Translations under genes and position numbers: made by a program
Shown here: positions 51,601 to 62,881 of the stretch, in pieces
How positions within the stretch are numbered: position 1 is the stretch's first letter
Layout of the letters: each line of letters starts with the position of its first letter
Assembly: GCF_001949145.1 (NCBI RefSeq)
Contig: NW_019091364.1
Span: 3,803,964-3,867,963, forward strand
Reading direction: 5' to 3'
Length of the DNA: 64,000 nucleotides
Source of the DNA: Acanthaster planci
Taxonomy: Eukaryota; Echinodermata; Asteroidea; Valvatida; Acanthasteridae
Notes under the pieces: generated by a model
What the model was told of the DNA's origin: nothing
The model's database searches: none
The model's input: only the letters and a program-made list of their open reading frames with translations

Positions 51601-54600
51601 AAATCATACTAGATCAACAGGACCAGTATAAGGCTCCTAGCACCTAAAGCACTCCCTCAACGGTGACAAAAAAGGAAGCTTGGCTGAAAGCTTACCGCAC
51701 GTCATGTCATGTCCGTGTACCGGACGTCATGTTCAGAAAAATCTGGAAGTACGCCACCGGGGGCCATCTTTCCGAATCTGTGAAGGCTGGCACACGTTCC
51801 ATTTTAACTACTGTTGTCAACATAATCGGTTAACAATAGCGAGCAAACCATTGTTTTACCTTGTATTTGACACGGTATTAAGATCGACGGCCGCCAATGA
51901 CTCCGTTGGGGCTGATTAGGGTCACTGGAAGTCCAGAATTTGTTTAATGAATTCTTTTTTAATAATAATTATGGCATCCTTAATTGGCTTTATGTCTTCG
52001 CCAACTCTGTATTATATCTGCATTCAGGGAGTATACTCTGCAGCGAACGTGCAAACAATAGGCAGGAGGATGTCGTTGCTATATGGCAAAGCGCCCTCTA
52101 TTATTCACCCACCAAGTCTGTTAAACTTCCATGAAATAAAGATACATGGCGACAATTGAAGTAAGAAATTCTAAATTAAAAACGGGGCATTTTCCCCGAC
52201 AGATCACACCGTCAAATTCATTGTGCCTCCTATAAACATAACAAAACAAGCAAAGTCAGTCGACACGAGTGCATGGTTTCCACTATTACAGGATGTCAAC
52301 AATGACACTATACAGGGTTTCATGAGGGTTAAAACATCTGACTGATTCACAAGACAGTGTTTGACACTACCTGTCGACTCCAAGCGGTAGTTTTGAAACT
52401 GGTACCCCTTCAATAGCGTATCCACATGTTGGGCCCAAAGGCCATTTTAATTTTTTCCCTGCGGAAACGACGGTCCAACTTTCTTCCGTAAATCCTCACC
52501 CCCCCCCGGTAAAGCGGTAGTAGCGTTTCGAAATGGTCGGTGCTTTCAATTCCTTAAAAAAGATGGCAACTGGTCTTCAGGAGGCAACTTGCCCCCCCCC
52601 GCCACTCAGTCTGTTTTCCAATGTACTCAATACTTGGAAGTATGGCGATTTAACGGTATTCACCAGTGCTGGAGATGTTAAATAGCTGAGGGGATTGTAC
52701 ATTTGTAAAAGCCAAAAAACCTGCCAGTCCTGAATGATTTTTACCTGTCCTTCGGGATGGGGGCTAAAATAGATGTGTCGCTACAATGTACACTGTGCAA
52801 ATACACTGGGGGTAATCCTCACATGCTGAGCAATGGAAACTAATAACACATTTGCTGGCTCGTATGTGTCTTCAAGAAATTAAACGCTTCACCGACACGG
52901 ATGGTCCTTTCCATAATGTGCGAAGTGACAACATCTAGCTCTGTGTGTACAAAAGTAACGTGTACAGCTAGATGCATATTGATGACAGATCCTTCCTGGA
53001 TACAGGGACGATTTGGGGAGATTGTGCCGGCGATGTTCGTTATTCACTTCACAAGTAAATCCTGCCAGCACGACTTCGGCAGACGATGCATGGTTTAGCC
53101 AGACGACACTGTCGCTGAATAATCATCGAAATGTTTTAAATCCTGCAAGAACTTGAATTTGACATCTTTTTCACTGATGCAACTTACACCACTTTACGGA
53201 AATGGATTCGAGCCGGAAAACTAGACCCGCAAGACCGTCACTGCCAGCTGCTCAGATTCCGCTTAATTTTGCATAATACAAGCGAACTTGATTCTGTATT
53301 CACAACAGATTTTTTATTTTTTTTATAAGGGAAAGTTGTCGGGAAGCATCGTTACAAAAGTTGTGAGGTGTATTTGTCGAAAAACGTACAAGCGGTCAGT
53401 CACCCGATGCTCGAGGTTTTTTGCGTCTGACTTTTTTTTCTTTTCACGAGCCTTCCACACAATGAACGACACTACTATAGAGACTTTTTTTTACTGATTT
53501 CATTAAGTTTAATTACATCGACCCAATGTCTGTTCTTCACCTGAACGAGGACTGGCTGGCTGGCTGTCGCCGGTTATTTCACAGTTTTCCCCCGCTTCGT
53601 CCTTCACTCGACCGAGAGGAAATTAATTTCACGGAAATAAAAGAAATGGACTTGAGACTTGCTCCCATGTGGAAGAGCGTCCTCAAAGCGGCCTCACTGT
53701 CACGGGAAAAAGGATGCTGTCGTTTCTTTTACCGACTGGGAAAAAATGAAAACGTCAACTGTCAATGGAATAAAATCCAACGCAAATTCAAGACTTTTTT
53801 GGTGATGACGTTTTACGATCTGGTTATAGGTAATATTCAACGCAATAGTTTGCGTTTTATTGAAACGAAAACTTCTGAATCTTGGGTTGCTTTGTGAATG
53901 TGTAAAAATTCGCTCAAATACCCCACGCACGCACTCAAACAAAAAGACATTCAAATGACAAGAGTACAGACAAAAACCAAAACAAATATTATTTCGTATT
54001 ATTGCCCATGTGCTCTATTTTTTAAATTATACAACGGTGATAGACCTAGCTTCAGACCGGTTCGGATAGACAGGACTTCACAACTGTTTTGCTTCGGCAT
54101 ATATAAACTGTATCTGTGATAAGAAAGCAGTGCAAAGCACGCAAGCACCGGCCTCCTCCACACCGTCATAGATTATTCATGGGGCCGTTTACACACGAAC
54201 GAAATATCATGCAACTCACTACAACGATCTCGTAATTTCACACCAACAGCCATTGATTATTTATGAAATGAAATTAATAAAAGCGGCGCAGAGTATGTAG
54301 CCTTGAAATTCGAACGGACCGGTTGGGTTTCGCGCACGACCCGGGCATGCTTGAAGTAAACGGCAACACCTGAAGATCACGCGCTGATCGGACCGCACTG
54401 TCCGTCATTTCGTGGACAGCCAGGCCGTTTAGTATCCAAGTCGGGAACACCTTCAGCGGCAGCCTGAAACATATTTAATATAATGCACATGTACCAAGCC
54501 GTTGAAGATTAATATAAATTCAAGCTGCTTTTCAATAAACTGTGATAAGTAAGACACTGCAAGTTAACCTTTCAAGCCCAATGAAAGCGACAACTAGTAG

Positions 54601-55291
54601 CGGCATAATGGTCCATTAATCCCGGCAATATCAAAGTGGGTGATCATACCCTGAGACAAAAAAGGCGACTGAAACGGTCGTCTTAGGACGGAGATGGCTA
54701 TCTTGCAGAGAAGATGGTCCTTTAAGCAAAGGCCACCACTGCTGAGTCACAGGTATCATTTCGTGCACCTGAAAGTGCAAGCAGACAAGCTGCATCACGA
54801 TCACAAAAGCCACGAATGACAGGTTATCTGCAGTTCGGACGCGTGAAGTCCACGAAGAACGTTAAAGATACAACAGGATGCAGCCACGACAAAATGCACA
54901 CTCAATCCAGGCATGCAAACCAAAACAAATTTTACAATGTCACAGACCACCGACCCAGTGGCACTCACATCTCACCAACACAAAGACAGAATGCCCAGCC
55001 AATTTTAGCCACGAGCAAAATGCAGCAAGTTTCGGTGCAATAAACACACTTTTACATGTATAGCGCACGTTCTGTTTTTTAATTCACTTTTGTGAAGCCA
55101 ACAAGTTCGTCTCAATCGGCTTATTTTTTGTCACTTTTCTTTCTGTAGATCTTTGTGTTTCTGAATATATGGTGCGTTGTTGCTCAACACCAGGACGATC
55201 AATGGAATTTAAAGAGACATGGAATAGAATGTGTATGATTTGAATACGTGTAAGAAATGTTATTTTGATTTCCCCTTGGGTTTTTTGGCAG
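48687..55291. other. Intergenic DNA, no gene recognised
   Basis: AT-rich with C- and G-runs (51220, 52500, 52595). The frame at 53526-53897 has no recognised family. Nothing else supported. Confidence 0.5.
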
Positions 55292-55591
55292 TTAAAGGAA
55301 GAAATTGTCAACATTCGTGGCTTTTGCGCCAATGAACGTTTCCATGTTCCTGAGCTTAAGTGTGATGTCATCGACGGCAGAGAAAAGGTGGCGCCATAGC
55401 TCTGTACTATTAGATATCGCACTTCTCCACATGTTCTTGAAGATGTTCCACTTTTGACTTATCGTAACTTGTAATGGATATAGTAATGGGCAATTTTTGT
55501 AGTATAGTGATGGGCTAAATTTCTTCCAAACTTTTTTGGGGGGTAATAATGTGAAGGACGATTTGTCTGTAGTTTTTCTTGTGTTTTTTGA
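55292..55591 (-). CDS. Candidate terminal exon, unknown product
   Basis: Open frame of 99 codons plus TAA without an initiating ATG, beginning just after a possible acceptor (CACAAGACACTAG). The translation looks protein-like: a basic start, a Trp/Lys/Tyr-rich middle (VWKKFSPSLYKNCPLLYPLQ), then a helical C-terminus (ELWRHLFSAVDDITLKLRN) ending NVDNFFL. I do not recognise the family. If real, it is the last exon of a minus-strand gene lying between here and the HLTF-like 3' end at 58085. A chance frame is possible. Confidence 0.3.
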   Translation of the reverse strand, partial: SKNTRKTTDKSSFTLLPPKKVWKKFSPSLYYKNCPLLYPLQVTISQKWNIFKNMWRSAISNSTELWRHLFSAVDDITLKLRNMETFIGAKATNVDNFFL

Positions 55592-56896
55592 CTAGTGTCT
55601 TGTGCGACAAAAGAAAAATAGCGCCCTCTAGAATACACAGATGAAAGGATTTTCTAATGGAAAACAATACCGACCTGAAGTCACTTCTAATGAAAAGAAT
55701 TAGACCTCGTTTGTATTGTTGTAACTCATAGTAATGTGTATGAAAATACGTTGAGCTGAATGTCCGCTGCATGCTTCCTTGAACAACGAATCACGGACAA
55801 TGACGCCTCACAAAATGTATTTCCCCGTCCCATTTGGTGAAAGAAAGCACAACACATGATGTACATATATAAAACAGTCAAAGCAAACGAATTAATGAGA
55901 GATATAAAGAACGAAGAGGACTTTACAAAAATAAACAAAGGAAAGCAAGATATGTACAACTCAGGAAATAAAATCTCAACCAAGGAAATTTAATGGAATT
56001 ATTTTCTGCAAATAATGACAAACAGAAATGGCATGCATACCAAGTAAAATAAGATCATAACTTCAAAATAAATCATAAATACAAAAGCAAAATGATACAA
56101 AAGCAAAACGTGGATCGTATATCGAGCAACGATAAATGATTAAAAAGAAAAACGCATCCAGAGAAACACCAACAAACAAATCTCACCTCATTCACGACAT
56201 TCATGTCACCATCGACACTGATGTCAAAGTGGATGCCTATTACTGGAACATGTACAAGTTTTTGTTTATTTATTTTTGATTTTTTGTATTAGAAATGACT
56301 TCAATAGAATTCCTTTTATTTTTGTGTTTAGCTTTATTGTTTTGTTTTTCAGGGAGATGTAGTTTAAAGAAATAGAAGAGGTTGTGAGAGCATGGATGTC
56401 TGTGTGTTGGATAAACAGTGTTAATCACGTGTTCTGGATGATTTTAAAACCACACACGTCGTGAAATGCTAAACCTGAAGAGGCTCTATGGGGACAGACA
56501 TGTACATGTTGATGTACATGTATAAACTTGCTATGAATGACTACAACCTCCACCAAATATACTTATCCAACAATCCCAGACAGACCTGCATAAAAGAGTA
56601 TGTTACCTGTATTGCTATTAATATAAAAAAATTATGAGGTCCATTCTGGACACACTTTGTTTTCAATATCTTCCACAATAAATGGAGATGGTGTCACAAA
56701 TCAAAATAGTACATGTACCGGACACATACACTTCATTGACAAGATACATACATGCACGTGCAGCATGTAAAGCAAAGCATAATGAAGTGATTTACAAAGC
56801 CTTGCCGTCGGTCACTTCGGAGTGCAATTGAGAATACCAGGAAAAATAGCGATGGCTAGTGATTGTACTTTCAGTATAGATACATGTACACTTACT

Positions 56897-57727
56897 AAGG
56901 TCGAGTTCGGGCGGCCTGTTCTTGACAGGGGTCTCTTGTTCTTGTGCTCGAACGGCGGGAACACAGCTCAAGAACAAAGTTCTCGGAGCAGGATCACACA
57001 NNNNNNNNNNNNNNNNNNNNNNNNNNNNNNNNNNNNNNNNNNNNNNNNNNNNNNNNNNNNNNNNNNNNNNNNNNNNNNNNNNNNNNNNNNNNNNNNNNNN
57101 NNNNNNNNNNNNNNNNNNNNNNNNNNNNNNNNNNNNNNNNNNNNNNNNNNNNNNNNNNNNNNNNNNNNNNNNNNNNNNNNNNNNNNNNNNNNNNNNNNNN
57201 NNNNNNNNNNNNNNNNNNNNNNNNNNNNNNNNNNNNNNNNNNNNNNNNNNNNNNNNNNNNNNNNNNNNNNNNNNNNNNNNNNNNNNNNNNNNNNNNNNNN
57301 NNNNNNNNNNNNNNNNNNNNNNNNNNNNNNNNNNNNNNNNNNNNNNNNNNNNNNNNNNNNNNNNNNNNNNNNNNNNNNNNNNNNNNNNNNNNNNNNNNNN
57401 NNNNNNNNNNNNNNNNNNNNNNNNNNNNNNNNNNNNNNNNNNNNNNNNNNNNNNNNNNNNNNNNNNNNNNNNNNNNNNNNNNNNNNNNNNNNNNNNNNNN
57501 NNNNNNNNNNNNNNNNNNNNNNNNNNNNNNNNNNNNNNNNNNNNNNNNNNNNNNNNNNNNNNNNNNNNNNNNNNNNNNNNNNNNNNNNNNNNNNNNNNNN
57601 NNNNNNNNNNNNNNNNNNNNNNNNNNNNNNNNNNNCTGTTTGTTTCCGGCGTTCGAGCGGCCGACCCAAGAACAACAAATCGGGCTGTTCGTGAACATAC
57701 GGGAACAAGCTGCCCGAACTCAGCCTT
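56897..57727. mobile_element. Inverted-repeat element interrupted by assembly gap
   Basis: Left end starts AAGGTCGAGTTCGGGCGGCC. The right end read inward starts AAGGCTGAGTTCGGGCAGCT. A second pair of related inverted words lies further in: TTGTTCTTGTGCTCGAACGG on the left, and on the right TTGTTCTTGG followed a few bases later by CGCTCGAACG. The 635-base run of N (57001-57635) is the centre of this element, so its content and true length are unknown. Frames drawn through the N run have no meaning. Confidence 0.6.
57001..57635. other. Assembly gap (635 N)
   Basis: Unsequenced run lying wholly inside the inverted-repeat element 56897-57727. Confidence 0.99.
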
Positions 57728-58084
57728 AAAGGTTCTGGAAGATACATGAATTACACAAGAAAATCAACAATGATCTCTACTTATCTTCCATGAAGTAAAG
57801 TTAAATGGCACAATCAAGTACAAAGGCAAGAATAAAAATCAATACTGCATAATATTATGTAGCTCTGTATGTGGATTCTGCATTTCCATGAACACAGGAA
57901 AACAACATTCAGCAATTATCTATTCACACTGTAGGAGAAAAGTGTGACCTAGTTTTGAGCAAAACTTGTGTAAGAACAATGCACCTGTTCTAAGTTGCTT
58001 CTGCGTCATCAGTAAACAAACAATTTTGCTCACCTTGAACTTGATCCACATCTCTCACACTGCTCCCGTGCATCTTTGTTACCT

Positions 58085-58264
58085 CTACTTAGTGGACTGG
58101 CCAGGCACCATGCCAGAGAGGTCCATCAATGTCTTGATGTCATTGATGCGAGCCTGTTGTCTCTCCTCTGTGGTGAGTTTCTTGCTAAAGGCCCTGGCAA
58201 TCAGCTTGCGTTTCTTGTCCTGAAGTTCAAGCATACGCTCCTCTATGGAGTCCTTCACAATGAA
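58085..58264 (-). CDS. HLTF: HLTF-like last exon: C-terminal brace and stop
   Basis: Terminal coding exon of 59 codons plus TAG stop (58085-58087). The acceptor is a pyrimidine tract ending GGAACATCAG. It reads FIVKDSIEERMLELQDKKRK then LIARAFSKKLTTEERQQAR then INDIKTLMDL; human HLTF has FIVKDSVEENML, QNKKREL, and ends KINEIRTLIDL. The human protein ends at this point, whereas here about nine more residues follow. No stop, gap or frameshift is seen. The open frame continues upstream to 58573, but that part reads like intron. Confidence 0.82.
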   Translation of the reverse strand, partial: FIVKDSIEERMLELQDKKRKLIARAFSKKLTTEERQQARINDIKTLMDLSGMVPGQSTK

Positions 58265-59857
58265 CTGATGTTCCAAAGAAAGAAACAATTCTGGAGGTAC
58301 AGTGGAACACATTGTGCAATATATGACTGTCAACTGTAGGTATTTTTTGGCAATGATCATAGTGAATGATCTCGGATTCTTCCCAGCCCATTTTCTGAGG
58401 GTAAGTTCATATAAGAACCCCTGTAACAAACAATCAAAATGCCCACAGTACAGCGCTTGCTCCAAAGATAACAGTTGCACACACATGTATACAAAACTGG
58501 TCATTAGTGTGTGCCCTTTACTAGGCCTAGGCAATCCATCTCCACAAGTTTGGTACCTCCATATGAGGACCACATATTGCCCTCAATAGTTCCAGCAGTG
58601 AAGTCGTGCAACTTCAGCCATTTTTCCAGCTCCGTGTTCCTAGTTTGTAGCGATTTGGACTTATTGGGGTCAATATATGTTTTATTACAGAAACATCAAA
58701 ATCGTGTAACCATATTAGGCCAAGGATGGGACTCTTTTAAGATCATTTCAGACCTATGGTTCTGAGGTCAGCTGAGCTTTGACAATTGCCTCAGAAGTCT
58801 TTCAGTGATGAACAACTGCACACATTTGTCACCAAACTCCTTTACGGTGACAACATTTGAAATTTCAATGATTGAAAACATATCGCTTGCTCAATTACAA
58901 AAGATTACATTTGACAAGCAGATGGATGTCACATGCTTCATTAAGAGCGCCTTCTGTAAGTCTAAAGGATTTCAAAAGCATACCGGTACTTTCCTGTAGC
59001 ATTTTATAGCATATCTAGAAAATATGCTGCGAACAATCTCTAGTTTTGCTTTCCTTACACTATACACGTATGTATACGGAATCCACTGTTTACTTGAATA
59101 TGAGCACTGTAGGCAACATTTGAAAAACTTACAATAAACATATCTGCATTTGTCTGTCTGATAAGGTGTTTGTTAAATTAGCATCATTTGACAAAGTGTT
59201 TTTTTTGCATACGGTAAGACATCTACACAAATTGAGCTTCTTTTTTTGCCAGTTGCCACCTAGCTTAAGTGGTCTCTGGTTTCTGGTCAGTGTGCGCGTT
59301 GTCGTACACCTGCGCATAGGCAAAATAAAGCAGTTTTAGGTACAAAATGATGTCCAAAAAACTACCAAACTTGCTTAACCGACTGAAATCCTGCTACTGC
59401 GTAATTTACATGTTTTTGATGGGGTACAGTTGAGAAATATTTAGAGTAAAGGAGTCCTTCTGGTTCTCCATTAATTTAGTCGGGCACTCTTTTTCAGATG
59501 ACGTCATTTCTGTATTATAAATTCTGATCTGGCAACCAGACAAACGAGGTGGTCTTAAGTCCAGTGTACATATACTTGTAAGCTGAAAATGCATTTAAAC
59601 AGTCAAAATGTTCAGGGGTGGGGGCCAGTCTATTTTAGTGTTGGTAGCAGGCGGCGTTCATGGAAGTCACGATGGACATCGCGCATTTTACGTACATGTA
59701 CATCATTTCCAGAAAAAAAAAAGTGAGGGGAAAAAACAAAAGCCGCGTCGCCACACCATTTTTGCAGCCAGCTCCTGACAAGAAACTAGAGACTTTTTGT
59801 CTTTATCTGTCACTTCATGACAATATAAGGCAATCTTAAAGTGGAAACTGTTCCAAC

Positions 59858-59938
59858 CTTGATGATGACAACATCTTTGGTTTGTCTGAGTCGATGGCAA
59901 CGATCAAAGCGCTGATCTTCAGCTGCAGGATTCCAGGC
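59858..59938 (-). CDS. HLTF: HLTF-like exon: helicase motif VI
   Basis: 27-codon exon in phase 0, acceptor CATTTTCAG, donor AAG then GTTGGA (weak). It reads AWNPAAEDQRFDRCHRLRQ then TKDVVIIK; human HLTF has AWNPAAEDQCFDRCHRLGQ then KQEVIITK. This is helicase motif VI at the end of the SNF2 C-terminal lobe. The Gly of the HRLGQ motif is Arg here (AGA; a single G-to-A change from GGA). The exon joins in frame to the last exon, exactly as in human. Confidence 0.78.
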
Positions 59939-60693
59939 CTGAAAATGTTGAGGGAAAATGCAAACCTGCCTTCATCCAGGTCCTCCTGACAACAGATCAA
60001 GTGTCCATTTGGACTGTAAAATGCATATGACCCTTAACGGTCCTCAATCCCCCAGCAGGTGAAGGATTGAAGATTGCTGGGGCTAAATTCGACCTTTGCT
60101 GTATTCAAGGACTGCTTCTTCATGCAATGAAACCAGACTAGGTGATCTTAAGGGTAGACGGAATTCAAGATAATAAACTATACCTGTACACTGAACATGT
60201 TAATGCAAAACGCAGATAAATTAACACATGCATGTATCCTTAAGTTCATGCCCTCTACCGGCCAGCTTGGCAAGGACAAAATACCTGTTCATACTGAGAC
60301 AGCGTCATGCATGACCACAGGACCTGTACACCTGCGCTGAATGTTGAATTGAATCAATGACTCAGACTTTACTTTTCCAGTGTGAAGTTGGGGCATTTGT
60401 CATGTGCATGGTTTTGTTTGACGAACTCATGAAGGGTTTTGAAATTGCTCTATGAACGATTCTTTGTTCCTGCTCCAAAATGGGCACAGTGCAAGACTGG
60501 TATGTCAGATTTTCACAAATCGGTGCTGAAATGACTGCACGATATTACTGGAAAAACTCCTCGAGGCTCAATGTGTGGAAAAAAATGTCAAGGGGGGGGC
60601 AGACGCCCCTCCTCTCTCTATAGGGTTTAATCAATGCATGTATACCAGTACATTCTGAGTGCATTTGTCAAGGTGCATGTAGAAATGTATCTA

Positions 60694-60800
60694 CACAATG
60701 AGAAAGTTCTGTATTTCAAAAAGCCAAGCTCTTTCGGGAACAAAGTATGCACGTCAGCATATGGCTTCACTGATGGGCTAGACTATCAAGCACACGTGTA
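60694..60800. repeat. Dispersed repeat, copy A
   Basis: About 105 bases related to 62765-62880. Shared words in the same order: CTACACAATGAG / CTAGACAATGAG, TTTCGGGAACAAAGT / TTTCGGGGACAAAGT, and CAGCATATGGCT / CGACATATGGCT. Both copies lie in introns of the HLTF-like gene. No terminal structure is seen and both lack a shared reading frame. Confidence 0.55.
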
Positions 60801-61119
60801 GCTGTTCCTGAATAGCCTCGTACTGAGCATGAGCTGTTGGAAATGCCAACTTGGAATACCGAACCGGCTCATTGCTCTTAGAAGCCACTGCAGTATATAG
60901 ACAGTCTGGGAAGATTTCTGTCATGCGCCTAAAATCTAGTGCACTAAAGTAAGCAATTGTTGGAAAAAATGCTGCTAGTTCAAGGAATAATGGAAATGTG
61001 TGGTGCAGAGGATTGGCCACTTAATTCAACAGAAATGGTTACAGGTCTTCTGTCAGGGAATCAATAAATACTGTGTCCATAGGCAAGACAGTTTACTTGA
61101 AATTCCCATCATACTATAC

Positions 61120-61210
61120 CTCATCTGCTCCCTGTCTTAGTACTGCCAGTAAGGTTTCAACAAGTTTCTTCTTCAACTCGTCCTGGCCTTCCCCACTGAG
61201 GCAGAGTCCA
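61120..61210 (-). CDS. HLTF: HLTF-like exon: linker just before the RING finger
   Basis: Reads GEGQDELKKKLVETLLAVL then RQGADE, equivalent to PEELRKKLIRKMKLILSSGSDE of human HLTF, the helix directly before the RING domain. The best acceptor (TTTCTTGTAG, exon from 61210) is in the wrong phase for the single base left by the preceding exon and would give a TGA after about 12 codons. A poor acceptor (GTGGGGAAG, exon from 61187) restores the frame. The donor is GAG then GTATAG, on a codon boundary. The human protein continues with the first RING cysteines immediately after this point; here no such exon follows. Confidence 0.62.
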
Positions 61211-61665
61211 CTACAAGAAAGGGGAGGAAAAGATTGGAAAAAGCTTCATCTTGGGATATCTGTTAACAACCCAAGCGCTTTTACACTAAAATAAAAACTT
61301 AAACTCTGTATTCAAAGTAATACTAGAAAGTAGGCCTTGTGCTTGCACAATCATTCAAAACCCAATTCAAAATTGGAAAACACACTCAAAATATATGCAG
61401 AAAAAATATGCACACACACACATCAAGCAACATGAGAAACCACTGAAACATATTTAAAACAATTCAATTTGCCTTCAGTGTATACATATCACAAGAGAAG
61501 TCTAGGTGTCTATTATAACTTCCAACACCAGAACATGTGAGACAGGACTCTTATCGCGTGGGAAAAATGCTCTCTTCAGGATCCAAATCTAAGAAGTATG
61601 TGCTCCAGAGGTGGTAACGAGACACAGGTGAAAGCACTCGGAATGGTGCAGGAAGGATCATGTAC

Positions 61666-61784
61666 CTTCTTGGAGAGCTCCAGCTGCAGCAATAAGAGCT
61701 GGATGACAGCATAATTGGCGAAGGCACAACAGAATGGCCAGGACATTGCCGTAACTAGCCAGCACAGTTCCTGTGTTGAAATAC
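61666..61784 (-). CDS. HLTF: HLTF-like exon: LRLRQxCCH block
   Basis: Reads YFNTGTVLASYGNV then LLCLRQLCCHPALIAAA, matching human HLTF YFNEGTVLAHYADV and LLRLRQICCH. The acceptor is CATGTAG before GTATTTC and the donor is GAAG before GTACATG. The first base completes the Lys codon left split by the upstream exon. The exon leaves a single base (G) over, which does not fit the obvious acceptor of the next block at 61210. No stop occurs in frame within the exon. Confidence 0.72.
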
Positions 61785-62764
61785 CTACATGTATCAGTGC
61801 TGAAGTGACAGTGAGAGGGGGGAGACTTATATGAAATGTTCATTAAAAATGGTACCACAGACTAGTAATTCGACTGAGCTTCACTTTTGTTTTACTTTAT
61901 ACATGTCCGAGTATGTTGATTTAATAAAATAATTTCAAATCTTCATCATACATGAAGTGGTACATGTATATATAGAATACAACTATTATAAAATAGAAGA
62001 TCAAAGTTCTTGATTAACAAAACAGCCAACTAAAGTAAGACACACATACTGAAAGATGTTGGTGATGCCCTCACTAGCACAGATCCGATTTCAAAAATTC
62101 ATTTTTTAAAAATAAACATCAGTGACCGTATAGTCACCACTGAGGTCCCTAATATCACCACCTATTGTCAAGTCTGATTGGTTTTCACAGTAAGTGGCGA
62201 ACTAAGGGACCTGGCGACTACGTGGTCACGGATGAAGCAGCTGGCCTTGTATACATGTGAGAGAATTTTGTCCATTTCAGTAAAACTCACACTTCCATTA
62301 TACAGTCAAATGCTGCCCTTTCTACTATGCTCATCTATTAAACTTTGCCATTTACCACTTCAAGTGCCGCAATGTGAAACGCCGCATACCCTAAATGATA
62401 GTTGATTTTTATCAGTTCCCTTGATTGAATTCACATTTCTCTGCTGTCATTTATGATAATTCTACTCCTCCACAATCTCATATCTACATGGACCTTGCCA
62501 ACCCCATTAATGTGATCACATTGTCCTTTAACCCACACTCCCAGACTTTTTGACTACCATTCATCACTGCCATTGTTTCAAACTGATTTCAAATACCAAG
62601 CAATTCTAGTCATTGCCAAATAAATTGCCCCCACTTGAGGTGAACAGTCAATGATCCACAGGAGAACTTGAACAAAAATGAAAAGGGACACGTCTATGAT
62701 GTCAAACCCAACAGGACTTTGTAGGCCCTATTACAACATACTCCATGCATAAATGAAAGTGGTG

Positions 62765-62880
62765 TCTAGACAATGAGTCAGCTTGGTATTTCTTGAAGGC
62801 AAGGTCTTTCGGGGACAAAGTGGCCACATGAGTCGACATATGGCTGTGCTAATAGGACAGACCATCGCACAGTGTCTGGT
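62765..62880. repeat. Dispersed repeat, copy B
   Basis: Second copy of the unit at 60694-60800, in the same orientation and directly abutting the left target duplication of the hAT-type element. Divergence between copies is roughly a third of positions by eye. Confidence 0.55.
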
Positions 62881-62881
62881 G

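Noticed and set aside
56822-57749. Several long frames across the second gap
   Set aside because: They consist mostly of unknown residues from the N run; the flanks belong to an inverted-repeat element.
60778-61020. 80-codon minus-strand frame considered as the missing RING/helicase exon of the HLTF-like gene
   Set aside because: It has no RING Cys/His spacing and no helicase motif, and overlaps a dispersed repeat.
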